Source: Chloroflexi bacterium HGW-Chloroflexi-6 (lineage in GTDB: Bacteria; Chloroflexota; Anaerolineae; Anaerolineales; Villigracilaceae). From it: a stretch of 64,000 nucleotides of DNA. The notes below the pieces were generated by a model. That model had not been told where the DNA came from and ran no database searches. It was given only the letters and a program-made list of their open reading frames with translations. Below are positions 25,428 to 33,901 of this stretch, one piece after another. Numbering within the stretch: position 1 is the stretch's first letter; every line of letters starts with the position of its first letter. The position numbers were made by a program, and so were the translations under genes. The stretch lies in NCBI GenBank assembly GCA_002840685.1, contig PHBU01000002.1, forward strand, positions 342,913-406,912. Direction: 5' to 3'.

Positions 25428-27893
25428 ATGCAGGATTTTGAAAAATTGGGTGCCTTTTACTTAGGGCGCGAATATGATCTTGGCGCAGGCAAATTGGATG
25501 AAAATCTTTTGCTTTATGATGCGCGCGATTTGGTAACCCACGCCGTAGCTGTTGGCATGACCGGTAGCGGCAAGACCGGATTGTGCATCGATTTGATCGA
25601 AGAAGCCGCAATAGATGGAGTTCCTTCCATCCTGATTGACCCCAAAGGCGATCTTACCAACTTGATGTTGACTTTTCCCGAATTACGCGGCGAGAATTTT
25701 CGTCCCTGGGTGAATGTCGAAGATGCAGCCCGTAAAGGTTTATCCGCAGATGAATTTGCTGGTCAGCAGGCCGAATTGTGGAAAAAGGGCCTGGCAGAAT
25801 GGGGCCAGGACGGTTCCAGAATCCAACGTTTGAGAGATTCTGCTGAAGTGGTCATTTATACCCCCGGTAGCAGCGCTGGCGTGCCAGTTTCGATCCTTAA
25901 ATCGTTTGCGGCTCCACCCTCCGAAATCATCGAAGACTCCGAACTCTTCCAAGAGCGCATTTCTTCGACAGTTACCAGCTTGCTTGGTCTTCTCAGTATT
26001 CAGGTTGACCCGCTCCAAAGTCGTGAGCATATCTTAATCTCGAGTATTCTGGGTCAGATGTGGCAAAACGGGCAGGATCTTGATCTTCCCGTCTTGATTG
26101 CCAGCATTCAAAATCCGCCGGTTACCAAGATTGGCGTACTTGATATCGAGACTTTCTTTCCATCAAAAGACCGTTTTGGGTTGGTGATGGCGCTAAACAA
26201 TCTGCTGGCTTCGCCAGGCTTTAGTACTTGGATGGAGGGTGTTCCGCTTGACATTAACCAGATTTTGTATACCGGACAGGGCAAACCCCGTGTAGCGATA
26301 TTTTCGATTGCGCATCTCTCAGATAGCGAACGAATGTTTTTTGTGTCCATGCTTTTGAATCAGATATTGGGTTGGATGCGTACCCTGCCGGGTACGACCA
26401 GCTTGCGCACATTGGTTTACATGGATGAGATTTTTGGATATTTCCCGCCAACCGCCAACCCGCCCTCCAAAAAACCGCTTTTGACATTGCTAAAACAAGC
26501 ACGCGCATACGGTGTCGGAATTGTTTTGGCAACCCAAAACCCGGTTGATCTGGACTATAAAGGTTTGTCCAATACAGGAACCTGGTTCATTGGGCGGCTG
26601 CAAACAGAGCGTGATAAAGCTCGTGTTATGGAAGGACTGGAAGGCGCATCGGCCAGCGCCGGGAGCACCTTTAATCGTCAGAAAATGGAGCAATTGCTTG
26701 CGGGGTTGGGCAGCCGTGTCTTTCTTATGAATAATACTCATGAAGATGAGCCGGTTGTCTTCCAAACCCGCTGGTGTTTGTCTTACTTGCGCGGCCCGCT
26801 GACTCGAACCCAGATCAAAGATTTAATGGCACCTTACAAGCTGTCGGGCGCGCCTGCAAAACCTGCACCCGCATCAGTTTCAACATCTACACCTGTTGCG
26901 GTGGCCGCCGTATCTTCGAGTGTACAAAACTCGCAAGAAGTCGCCGTAGTCGGTGTGCAGCCTACGCTTGCAGTAGATGTTCCTCAGTTTTTTATCCCAC
27001 TGCGTGGGAATCCGGCTGGGGTGGTTTACAAACCCATGTTGATGGGTGGCGCAAAAGTCCGTTTTGGCGATACCCGCAACCGGGTGGATGTGTCCCGCGA
27101 TGTTATTGCGCTGACCCCGCTACAAGACAGGGTTATCCCGGTTAATTGGGAAGAGTCTCAGGAACCTGACATTTCTATGAACGATCTTGAGAAAACGCCA
27201 ATACCTGGTTTGCCTTTTGAAGCCCTGCCCGCGGCTGCTTTCAAAGCCAAAAGCTATGCAGAATGGCAGCGCGATTTCTCAGCCTGGATTTTTGGGCACA
27301 AGACACTCGGGCTGTTTCGCAGCCCAAGCCTGAGCCAGGTTTCTGTTCCAGACGAAGATGAACGGGATTTTCGTGTTCGCCTGGCGCAAATTTCTCGCGA
27401 ACAACGCGACCTGCAAGTGGATGCTTTGCGCAAAAAATATGCCAGCCGCATAAACACGTTGGAAGAAAAGGTGCGACGCGCAGAACAAGCAGTGCAGCGA
27501 GAAGCAGACCAGGCCAGCCAGGCAAAGGTTCAGACAGCCCTTTCTTTTGGCGCAACTTTGCTCGGTGCCTTTACAGGTCGCAAAATTGCGAGCGCCACCA
27601 ATATCAACAAGGCAGCTAGCGCCCTAAAGGGTGTTGGGCGCTCTGCTCAACAACAGAGTGATGTAACAAGAGCCAAAGATACCGTTGAAACCTACAAAAA
27701 ACAGCTTGAAGATCTGACGGCAGAGTTTGAGCAGGAAGCTGAGAATCTTGCAGCAAGAATAGACTCGTCGACTGAATCTCTCGAAACTTTGCTGGTCAAG
27801 CCCAAAAAGACGGATATCGATGTTCGCCTAGTCGCGCTTGCCTGGGCGCCCTTCCGCACCAACCAGCAGGGACAGTCTGACCCGGCCTGGTAG
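25428..27893 (+). CDS. HerA/FtsK-superfamily ATPase with C-terminal coiled coil
   Basis: This 821-residue protein has Walker A GMTGSGKT at 43-50, a DPKGD motif at 71-75, Walker B LVYMDE at 329-334, and a sensor Gln370 in LATQNP, an arrangement typical of HerA/VirB4-like hexameric DNA-pumping ATPases. An Ala/Pro/Ser/Val-rich linker (~470-530) leads to a separate C-terminal region with two coiled coils (~665-695, ~735-780) flanking a small hydrophobic patch (FGATLLGAFTGRKIAS). AGGAGGAGC precedes the ATG. A TATAAT box lies at 25385-25390. Nothing identifies the substrate. HerA relatives in defence islands pair with nucleases; the EEP gene 3 kb away is the only nuclease nearby. Confidence 0.85.
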   Translation: MQDFEKLGAFYLGREYDLGAGKLDENLLLYDARDLVTHAVAVGMTGSGKTGLCIDLIEEAAIDGVPSILIDPKGDLTNLMLTFPELRGENFRPWVNVEDAARKGLSADEFAGQQAELWKKGLAEWGQDGSRIQRLRDSAEVVIYTPGSSAGVPVSILKSFAAPPSEIIEDSELFQERISSTVTSLLGLLSIQVDPLQSREHILISSILGQMWQNGQDLDLPVLIASIQNPPVTKIGVLDIETFFPSKDRFGLVMALNNLLASPGFSTWMEGVPLDINQILYTGQGKPRVAIFSIAHLSDSERMFFVSMLLNQILGWMRTLPGTTSLRTLVYMDEIFGYFPPTANPPSKKPLLTLLKQARAYGVGIVLATQNPVDLDYKGLSNTGTWFIGRLQTERDKARVMEGLEGASASAGSTFNRQKMEQLLAGLGSRVFLMNNTHEDEPVVFQTRWCLSYLRGPLTRTQIKDLMAPYKLSGAPAKPAPASVSTSTPVAVAAVSSSVQNSQEVAVVGVQPTLAVDVPQFFIPLRGNPAGVVYKPMLMGGAKVRFGDTRNRVDVSRDVIALTPLQDRVIPVNWEESQEPDISMNDLEKTPIPGLPFEALPAAAFKAKSYAEWQRDFSAWIFGHKTLGLFRSPSLSQVSVPDEDERDFRVRLAQISREQRDLQVDALRKKYASRINTLEEKVRRAEQAVQREADQASQAKVQTALSFGATLLGAFTGRKIASATNINKAASALKGVGRSAQQQSDVTRAKDTVETYKKQLEDLTAEFEQEAENLAARIDSSTESLETLLVKPKKTDIDVRLVALAWAPFRTNQQGQSDPAW

Positions 27894-27924
27894 TCCAAGG
27901 ATTTTTATGTTTAAACCGAGGCGA

Positions 27925-28200
27925 GGGGCTGTCCAAAAAGTAATCTGGGCAGCCCCGAAAAACACCCAGGTAGGGTGAAAAGAGCGCAAGACAAAAAACT
28001 GGCGGGATCAACTCGCCAGTTTTTGCATATCATGGGTAAAAGACCAGTTCCCACTAGGTATTGACTTTCTCCAAACCCCGCAAATGGAATTTGTGGGAGC
28101 GCAGATTGTGTCTAGTAATGCCAAATACAGTCTCCACTTCCACCGAACGCTTTTTGTGTAGGGTCTTACCTATTTCGGAAATTGAGATCATCGAGATGTG
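27925..28200 (-). mobile_element. IS1182-family transposase remnant with right end
   Basis: On the minus strand from 28200 to about 28062 the DNA encodes SEIGKTLHKKRSVEVETVFG and then LRGLEKVNT before a TAG. This is the conserved C-terminus of IS1182-type DDE transposases, where EVE-x-VFG carries the catalytic glutamate. The TAG stands where the family usually has a glutamate codon (VNTEW), so this is a nonsense mutation. Downstream, GGGGCTGTCCAAAAAGT at 27925-27941 looks like the element's terminal inverted repeat. The 5' part of the transposase is gone, cut off exactly where the gene at 28202 ends. Confidence 0.8.
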
Positions 28201-28201
28201 T

Positions 28202-28426
28202 TTACTTCTTTATCGTGTTGATCTCTGTGAGTACTTTTTTAACCATTTCTTCTGTGAGTCCGGCATCTTTGGCCTGCGGCATGGCAAGCAGGGATTTCAA
28301 CGTCATGCCTCTTGCAAAGCCGATCATTGGGTTTTTGGAGATACCCGGAACGTATTTTTCCAGAATTTTCACAGCGCCAGTATCATCCAAAATTTCGCCA
28401 ACTTTGGTATCCAGTGTGTATGCCAT
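28202..28426 (-). CDS. Small conserved helical domain protein, 74 aa
   Basis: The sequence (VGEILDDTGAVKILEKYVPG, then MIGFARGMTLKSLL) matches a small helical module that also occurs as a C-terminal domain on some enzymes in Firmicutes and Chloroflexota. Its function is unknown to me. AAGGAG lies 7 nt before the ATG, which supports expression. The stop codon abuts the transposase remnant, so the neighbouring DNA was rearranged right at its 3' end. Confidence 0.7.
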   Translation of the reverse strand: MAYTLDTKVGEILDDTGAVKILEKYVPGISKNPMIGFARGMTLKSLLAMPQAKDAGLTEEMVKKVLTEINTIKK

Positions 28427-28819
28427 ATTATTCTCCTTCTGTAGAGTAGATGATCGATGTATTCATTATACAGCATACAGCAATCTTGCGGCCCCTGCTT
28501 CCGGTAGGTTTGTCGTTCCTAACCTTCCCTTCACAATACGGATCAAGTCACGGCTTCCCTCTTGCAAACTTGCACCTGCACTCGATGCAAAATTGCGCTC
28601 GATCAATCTCTACAACGCGAAGAAGAAAGATATGCATCATAAAGACTCGCCCTAAAAAGAAAATAGCTCCCCGCCCCTAATTTGTGATATAAGTTGGCTT
28701 TATTCAGACCAGAGCAAGGTTAAAAAGTGTACAATGAAAACTGGGTTCCTTCAGCTTTGATACCATAGAATCAACAAAGTTTAGTCTGGCAAAAAATATC
28801 ACAAAAAGGAGAAAGATAT
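28427..28819. other. Intergenic region before the DUF937 gene
   Basis: I see no convincing gene. A 76-codon open frame at 28450-28680 lacks a ribosome site and family features. The right part probably holds the DUF937 promoter. Confidence 0.45.
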
Positions 28820-29410
28820 ATGGACACGTTCACCCAGCAACTATTGCAACAACTCGCCCAAGGGGCCGCATCCCAAATCGGTCAGAAAATTGGCGCAGAT
28901 GAACAAACCACGAATTCAGCTTTGTCTGCCGCGATTCCTTTATTGGTCTCAGCACTAGCGAAGAACGCATCCGAACCAGTTGGAGCTCAGGCACTCCATC
29001 AGGCTGTAGCCAATGATCACGACGGCTCAATTCTCGATAACATGGAAAGCTTTCTCGGCAGTCCAGAAGCAGCCAATGGCGCTGGAATTTTGAAGCATGT
29101 TTTAGGCGGTCAGCAGCCTGTGGTGACGAAAGGGTTGACGAAGAACACAGGATTGAACAGCAACCAGGTTGGTCAATTACTGCAAATTGTCGCGCCGCTG
29201 GTGATGGGGATGTTGGGAAAACAGCAGAAACAAGCAGGTTTGGATGCTAACGATTTGTCAGGACTTCTCAGCAGCGAAAAACTGAAGGTTGAAGAATCAA
29301 ACCCAGACATGATGAGCACACTCAACACACTGCTGGACATGAACAATGACGGTTCAGCCTTGGATGATATCCTCAATCTGGCTGGCAAATTGTTCGGAGC
29401 CAAAAAATAA
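28820..29410 (+). CDS. DUF937 domain protein
   Basis: The 196-residue protein has the DUF937 pattern: LAQGAASQIGQKIGADEQTTNSALSAAIPLLVSALAKN at the N-terminus (core IGADEQTTNSALSAAIPLL), two acidic DHDGSILDN/NNDGSALDDI repeats, and a second helical unit with LLQIVAPLVMGMLG. The repeated ND-G-S-x-LD segments look like the DUF937 hinge and not EF-hands. The role is unknown; relatives are abundant cytoplasmic proteins. AAGGAG precedes the ATG. Confidence 0.88.
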   Translation: MDTFTQQLLQQLAQGAASQIGQKIGADEQTTNSALSAAIPLLVSALAKNASEPVGAQALHQAVANDHDGSILDNMESFLGSPEAANGAGILKHVLGGQQPVVTKGLTKNTGLNSNQVGQLLQIVAPLVMGMLGKQQKQAGLDANDLSGLLSSEKLKVEESNPDMMSTLNTLLDMNNDGSALDDILNLAGKLFGAKK

Positions 29411-29530
29411 GCACAAAAGTCTAACCGACTGCTCTTTGCATAAGTTTCTATACCGAATCTAGCGGAAGCAAGATAAAAAACGTTCTGGTTGAGATATTTA
29501 CCCTGCGTTCAGTAACATTTTTGAGTCGAA

Positions 29531-29570
29531 AAACAGCGGCGAGTCTCAAATCGAGACTCGCCGCTGTTTT
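29531..29570. terminator. Strong bidirectional terminator
   Basis: A perfect 17-bp GC-rich stem (29531-29547 with 29553-29569) and a 5-nt loop, flanked by A and T runs, lies between convergent genes. Confidence 0.92.
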
Positions 29571-29587
29571 GTAACTGTCCGCTAGGG

Positions 29588-29758
29588 CTACATACCTTTT
29601 AAAACTGTAGCAACAGCCAGTACAGCAAAGCCGATGAATGTGAACCAGAATGCATAAGCAGAGACAACGGGGATTGCCACAAGGCTGCCCAAAAGGCCAA
29701 GCAAGCCAAGCACAACAGCAATAACCCAAACCAGCATGGTGGGCGCACTAAGTTTCAT
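29588..29758 (-). CDS. Small membrane protein, 56 aa
   Basis: This short gene encodes a hydrophobic protein with two membrane helices (MLVWVIAVVLGLLGLLGSLV and FWFTFIGFAVLAVATVL) joined by a short turn. AAGGAG lies 7 nt before the ATG, and a strong terminator follows the stop, so it is likely real despite its size. The function is unknown; its length and topology resemble small envelope-stress or assembly peptides. Confidence 0.65.
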   Translation of the reverse strand: MKLSAPTMLVWVIAVVLGLLGLLGSLVAIPVVSAYAFWFTFIGFAVLAVATVLKGM

Positions 29759-29892
29759 TTGTTTACTCCTTTGATAGAAAAAAATTAGGAAATTCCTGAG
29801 ATAAAAACACTCAGGGACTCACGATTGACCTGGATATGGCAGATTTCTCATTTAAGAAAATGGGCTTCCTAAAATCAGAAGAAGCAGGTTGT

Positions 29893-30099
29893 TCAATCGT
29901 CGAGAACAAAAGTTACCTTCAAATGAACGTGGTATTCGGCAATCTTCCCATCATCGCCGATGGCAACATCCTGATTTACGACCCAAGCTGACTTAACATT
30001 CCTCAAGGTTTTGGAAGCGCGCTCAACGCCTTGTTTAAGAGCATCTTCAAAACTTTTGGTAGAGGATGCCTTGATTTCAGAAATACTGGCAACAGACAT
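29893..30099 (-). CDS. Dodecin
   Basis: Dodecins are 65-75-residue proteins that form hollow dodecamers binding riboflavin or FMN. The sequence shows the family pattern: EIKASSTKSFEDALKQGVERA (core SSTKSFEDALKQG), NVKSAWVVNQD containing the flavin-stacking tryptophan, and the C-terminal EYHVHLKVTFVLDD. The length of 68 residues is typical. AAGGAG lies upstream of the ATG. Confidence 0.93.
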   Translation of the reverse strand: MSVASISEIKASSTKSFEDALKQGVERASKTLRNVKSAWVVNQDVAIGDDGKIAEYHVHLKVTFVLDD

Positions 30100-30252
30100 G
30101 GTTAATCTCCTTTTCGACTCGGAAAAACGATCAAATCAACAATTGGAAGTTAGCCGCCCCATTTTCATTATACACCTCATTGTAAAGGAACTGCCCACAC
30201 TTTTTTGGATGTCACTCGCCTTTATAACAGCGTAGTTCCATATTTGGCATAC

Positions 30253-30699
30253 TTATTTCTCCAGGGCGTTCATAAAAGTTTCGAGCAAGCTGCTCCATGT
30301 TTGGCGCATCCCAAGCATACTTCCGGCCAGCATTGCCATGCCCGTCAGCAACAACCCTGACGAATACGGAGCAAGATTTACAGCAAAGAACAAAATATTG
30401 GTGCCGGTAAATGGGATTGCGTTTGGCCCGCTGAAAAAATTCAAAAACGGAATGATCGCGGCGGTCAGCATTCCAATGCCCCCGATTGCTGTTGCCAGCG
30501 CCAGCGCAAAATGCCAGGGTATCTTTCTGCGCTCCAGGTGTGAAGAATTTTCGGCCTGCACCTGCTTCACCATTTCCAGCGCATCGGACCAATACATGCC
30601 GCTGTGCTGGCAAACGTGCAAGACGATATCATTCAGCGGCATCGATTTTTCCAGACGCTCCAGAATAAATGTTTCCAACTCGCCATTTTTTTCATCCAT
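30253..30699 (-). CDS. Small membrane protein, hypothetical
   Basis: The 148-residue protein has a soluble N-terminal ~50 residues, including a helical segment (LNDIVLHVCQHSGMYWSDALEMVKQV) that recalls small helix-turn-helix or sensor tails. Three hydrophobic segments follow (~63-85, 95-115, 120-135). I do not recognise the family. It converges on nothing and lies alone between dodecin and the dehydrogenase promoter region. Confidence 0.6.
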   Translation of the reverse strand: MDEKNGELETFILERLEKSMPLNDIVLHVCQHSGMYWSDALEMVKQVQAENSSHLERRKIPWHFALALATAIGGIGMLTAAIIPFLNFFSGPNAIPFTGTNILFFAVNLAPYSSGLLLTGMAMLAGSMLGMRQTWSSLLETFMNALEK

Positions 30700-30793
30700 T
30701 GCTTAAAGTATATCGGATTTTTACAAAAAAAAGCGTGCGTTGTCGTGAATGCAATTTCATTGTAAACTAGTACCCGAACTTCGTTGGGTTATA

Positions 30794-30827
30794 GGGCAAA
30801 AGCGGTTGAAATGCGCCGCTTTTACCC
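30794..30827 (+). terminator. Hairpin in the leader of the dehydrogenase gene
   Basis: GGGCAAAAGCGG pairs with CCGCTTTTACCC (one mismatched pair) around a 10-nt loop, 41 nt before the ATG at 30869. A T-rich segment (ATTTTTAG) follows shortly after. It may be an attenuator or a leader stem; no known riboswitch was recognised. Confidence 0.4.
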
Positions 30828-30868
30828 TACATTTTTAGAAAGTTCCGGCACTAGATGCGGAGGAATTC

Positions 30869-32038
30869 ATGGGCTATCACTACATCATACTTGGTTCCGG
30901 TCGCCAGGGCACAGCTGCCGCCTACGACCTTGCAAAATTCGGCGATGCTGAACAAATTGTGCTGGCTGATTTCAAGGAAGAAGCGGCGGTTCAAGCCGCC
31001 GCAAGGATTAACCGCTTAATCGGCCGCGAAGTGGCCCAGGGCGTTTTCCTGGACGTGACCGACTACCCGTCGCTCTTGCTCCGTTTAAAGGGTATGGATG
31101 TTGCTCTGAGCGCTGTCACCTACTACCACAACCTGTCCATCAGCCGGGCCTGCCTCGAAAGCGGAGTCAGCCTGTGTGATATGGGCGGCAACACCGATGT
31201 GGTCTGGAGCCAGTTGGCGCTCGATGAAGCTGCCAAAAAAGCCGTCGTCAGCCTGCTCCCCGACTGCGGTATGGGACCGGGGCTGATCAACAACATGGGT
31301 GTTTATGTGATGGACGCCCTCGACACTCCCAGCGAGGTTTACCTGTACGATGCCGGTCTGCCCCGTGACCCGACCCCGCCCTGGAACTACTACTGTACCT
31401 TCCACCTTAACGGGCTGACGAATGAGTACGACCACGAGGCCACTTTCATCCGCGACGGCCAGATCTGCCTTGTGCCGACCTTCACCGAACGGGAAGAGAT
31501 AGATTTCCCGCCGCTCGGCAAACTGGAAGCCTTTGTCATCTCCGGTTCCATGTCCACTACTGCGGATAGTCATCTGGGTAAACTTCAGCGCTACGAGAAC
31601 AAAGTTTTGCGCTATCCCGGTCATTTCGAAACCTTTGAAGGCTATAAGCGCCTCGGCCTATTCTCTGAAGAACCGGTCGAAGTCGATGGGGTGCCGGTCA
31701 ACCCGCGCCATTTCTATCATAAATTGCTCGAAGGCAAGATTACCGCTGCCCACGTAGAAGATGTCTGCGTTATGCGCGCGGTTGGGGTTGGCCTGAAAGA
31801 CGGCCGTGAAACCCGCGTCACCCTCGACCTGATCGACCGCTATGACCCTGTGACCGGTTTTACCGGCATGGAGCGCCTGACCGGCTGGCACTGCGCCTTG
31901 ATGATGGGATTCCAGGCACGTGGTGAAGTTGCTCCCGGCGCACATCGCATGGAAACCGTTCCCGCCGCCAAGATCATGGATGAAATCCGCAAGCGTGGCA
32001 TCCAGTGGACGGTTGTAGAAGAGCGTGTAGACAAGTAA
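30869..32038 (+). CDS. Saccharopine dehydrogenase-family protein, lysine 6-dehydrogenase-like
   Basis: The protein (389 aa) starts with a Rossmann NAD(P)-binding motif (ILGSGRQGTAAAYDLAKFG, G-x-G-x2-G). It continues with the saccharopine-dehydrogenase-type domain (SLCDMGGNTDVVW, LLPDCGMGPGLINNMG). The length and CGxGPG block best resemble lysine 6-dehydrogenase, which oxidatively deaminates lysine to a semialdehyde; other amino-acid substrates are possible. GCGGAGG lies upstream of the ATG. The next gene, AlaX, is separated by a palindromic repeat. Confidence 0.8.
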   Translation: MGYHYIILGSGRQGTAAAYDLAKFGDAEQIVLADFKEEAAVQAAARINRLIGREVAQGVFLDVTDYPSLLLRLKGMDVALSAVTYYHNLSISRACLESGVSLCDMGGNTDVVWSQLALDEAAKKAVVSLLPDCGMGPGLINNMGVYVMDALDTPSEVYLYDAGLPRDPTPPWNYYCTFHLNGLTNEYDHEATFIRDGQICLVPTFTEREEIDFPPLGKLEAFVISGSMSTTADSHLGKLQRYENKVLRYPGHFETFEGYKRLGLFSEEPVEVDGVPVNPRHFYHKLLEGKITAAHVEDVCVMRAVGVGLKDGRETRVTLDLIDRYDPVTGFTGMERLTGWHCALMMGFQARGEVAPGAHRMETVPAAKIMDEIRKRGIQWTVVEERVDK

Positions 32039-32046
32039 AAAATCAA

Positions 32047-32118
32047 GCCCTGAGCGGAGGGTCGAGTAGCCTTGAGCGGTTTTTGCTCAAGGTGTATCGA
32101 GACCCGTAGTCGAAGGGC
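32047..32118. repeat. Interspersed palindromic repeat, copy 1
   Basis: The unit begins GCCCTGAGCGGA and ends GTAGTCGAAGGGC. An inner perfect hairpin (CCTTGAGC/GCTCAAGG) has a T-rich loop. Two more copies lie at 32879-33008 and a shorter one sits inside a gene at 45638-45678. Confidence 0.75.
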
Positions 32119-32143
32119 GATTCCTTCACCAATAGGAGCAACC

Positions 32144-32863
32144 ATGACCGACCTTCTCTACCAAACCGATGCCTATCTCAAAGAATTTAACGCCACCGTT
32201 AGCGCTGTGGACGAAGCCGCCCGCGGCGTAGTTCTCGATCGTTCTGCCTTTTACCCTGGCGGTGGCGGACAGCCTTGCGATTTTGGCGAGATCAGCGCGG
32301 ATGGTGTAACCTACCCGGTCACTTCCGTCAAAAAGGCGGGCGCGGATGTGCTGCACTTTCTCGGCGGCGACGCGCCTCTCCCGGGGGTTGGCGCGGCTGT
32401 CAGCGGCGTGATCGACTGGCAGCGTCGTCACAACCTGATGCGCACCCATACTGCCCTGCACATCCTGTGCGGCAGCGTGTTCCGCGATTACGGTGCGCTC
32501 GTCACCGGCGGCAATATGGACCCGCTCGAAGGCCGCATGGATTTTGAGTTTGCAACTTTGCGTGGTGAACTGGTCGGTGAGATCGAAGCTGCTGTCAACC
32601 GTGAAGTGGCTGCCGCTCGTGAAGTGCGTGTCAAAATCCTGCCGCGCGAAGAAGCTTTCCAAATTCCCGATTTGATTCGGACCAAGATCAACCTGCTGCC
32701 AGAGGGTATTAGCGAAATCCGCACTGTTGAAATCGTCGGTCTCGACCTTCAGGCGGATGGCGGCACTCATGTTCAGAACACCTCCGAAGTCGGCACGGTC
32801 AAGGTGGTCGATTACAAGTCGAAGGGCGCCATTAACAAGCGGATTTATATCAAAGTTGAGTGA
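32144..32863 (+). CDS. Alanyl-tRNA editing protein, AlaX-M type
   Basis: Stand-alone AlaX removes serine or glycine wrongly attached to tRNA-Ala. The 239-residue protein has the SAFYPGGGGQPCDFG glycine-rich loop and the zinc motif RTHTALHIL (His-x3-His). The second zinc motif reads ADGGTHVQNTSEVG, with Asp at the position that is Cys in the CxxxH motif of many relatives. TAGGAG lies 7 nt before the ATG. With IleS2 and YbaK elsewhere in the window it adds to translation fidelity. Confidence 0.92.
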   Translation: MTDLLYQTDAYLKEFNATVSAVDEAARGVVLDRSAFYPGGGGQPCDFGEISADGVTYPVTSVKKAGADVLHFLGGDAPLPGVGAAVSGVIDWQRRHNLMRTHTALHILCGSVFRDYGALVTGGNMDPLEGRMDFEFATLRGELVGEIEAAVNREVAAAREVRVKILPREEAFQIPDLIRTKINLLPEGISEIRTVEIVGLDLQADGGTHVQNTSEVGTVKVVDYKSKGAINKRIYIKVE

Positions 32864-32878
32864 TGTTTATTAACTCAA

Positions 32879-32926
32879 GCCCTGAGCGGAAGCCCTGAGT
32901 GCAACGAAGGGCTGAAGTCGAAGGGC
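32879..32926. repeat. Interspersed palindromic repeat, copy 2
   Basis: This copy starts GCCCTGAGCGGAAGCCC and ends GAAGTCGAAGGGC. It is roughly the inverse complement of copy 3 at 32961-33008, so the pair can fold into a long hairpin between alaX and the EamA gene. Confidence 0.75.
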
Positions 32927-32960
32927 GTTTACTTGGCCATATTATCTCATCCATCAATCC

Positions 32961-33008
32961 GCCCTTCGACTACGGGCTTCACTATCGTTCAGCCCTCCGC
33001 TCAGGACT
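32961..33008. repeat. Interspersed palindromic repeat, copy 3 (inverted)
   Basis: It starts GCCCTTCGACTACGGGC and ends CCGCTCAGGACT, the inverted orientation relative to copy 2, 34 nt away. Confidence 0.75.
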
Positions 33009-33030
33009 TGTTTGAACACCGACCACACCC

Positions 33031-33894
33031 ATGCGCCTCAAAGCTGACCTTACTCTCTTGTTCGTTGCCCTGATCTGGGGCAGCGCCTTCGCTGCCCAGC
33101 GCATCATCGGCCAGATGGGCAACGTTTTTTTATTTAATGGGCTGCGTTTCCTACTGGGCGCGCTATTGCTCTGGCCGTTTTTGCGCGGTAAACCGTCTCT
33201 GCCGCGCGCCGGCTGGAAGTGGGTTTTTGCTGCAGGGACGGTGCTCTTTATCGCCAGTGCCCTCCAGCAGGCAGGGCTGGTTTATACTACGGCCGGCAAT
33301 GCCGGGTTCATCACCAGCCTGTATGTTGTCCTGGTGCCGATCGTGCTCTTTCTCGGCTGGAAGGAACGCCCATTCTGGACGCAGTTGATCGCCGTTTTTC
33401 TGGCGATTTTGGGCGGTTACCTGCTCAGCACTGGCGGCGAGTTCCACATCCAGCCCGGCGATTTGCTGGAATTGGTTGGGGCCCTGTTTTGGGCGTTGCA
33501 TGTCGTCATGCTCGGCAAATTCGCCTCGCGTTATGATGCCTTGCTTTTTTCGGCCGGACAGTTTTTGGTCAGCGGATTGTTCAACCTGGGCGTGGGAGCC
33601 TTTACCGAAGCGCTTCCCTTCGCGCAGATCTGGCCTTTCCTCGGCGCAGTGCTTTACACGGCGGTTTTCTCGGTTGGGGTCGGTTACACTTTGCAGGTCT
33701 GGGCCCAGCGCCACACCCCGCCGACCGATGCCGCCATCTTGCTCAGTCTCGAGGCGGTTTTTGCGGTACTTTTTGGCTGGCTGCTGCTCGGAGAAATCCT
33801 TTCCCCAATCCAGGCCCTCGGCTGTGGGTTGATCTTTGTCGCCGTGCTGCTGGCCCAGATTCAGATCGGGCGTAATGCGCCCGCCCTTGCCTGA
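33031..33894 (+). CDS. EamA/DMT-family transporter
   Basis: This 287-residue inner-membrane protein has ten predicted helices in two EamA repeats. The N-terminal ALIWGSAFAAQRIIG and the second-half SLEAVFAVLFGWLLLGE are the usual repeat signatures. Family members export amino acids, purines or other metabolites; the substrate is unknown. The ATG lacks an evident ribosome site. The stop is 7 nt before recQ, so the two genes are probably cotranscribed. Confidence 0.9.
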   Translation: MRLKADLTLLFVALIWGSAFAAQRIIGQMGNVFLFNGLRFLLGALLLWPFLRGKPSLPRAGWKWVFAAGTVLFIASALQQAGLVYTTAGNAGFITSLYVVLVPIVLFLGWKERPFWTQLIAVFLAILGGYLLSTGGEFHIQPGDLLELVGALFWALHVVMLGKFASRYDALLFSAGQFLVSGLFNLGVGAFTEALPFAQIWPFLGAVLYTAVFSVGVGYTLQVWAQRHTPPTDAAILLSLEAVFAVLFGWLLLGEILSPIQALGCGLIFVAVLLAQIQIGRNAPALA

Positions 33895-33901
33895 AATATC
33901 T

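Noticed and set aside
28450..28680. Open frame of 76 codons upstream of DUF937
   Set aside because: It has no ribosome-binding site, no recognisable domain and a low-complexity basic end; it looks like non-coding DNA.
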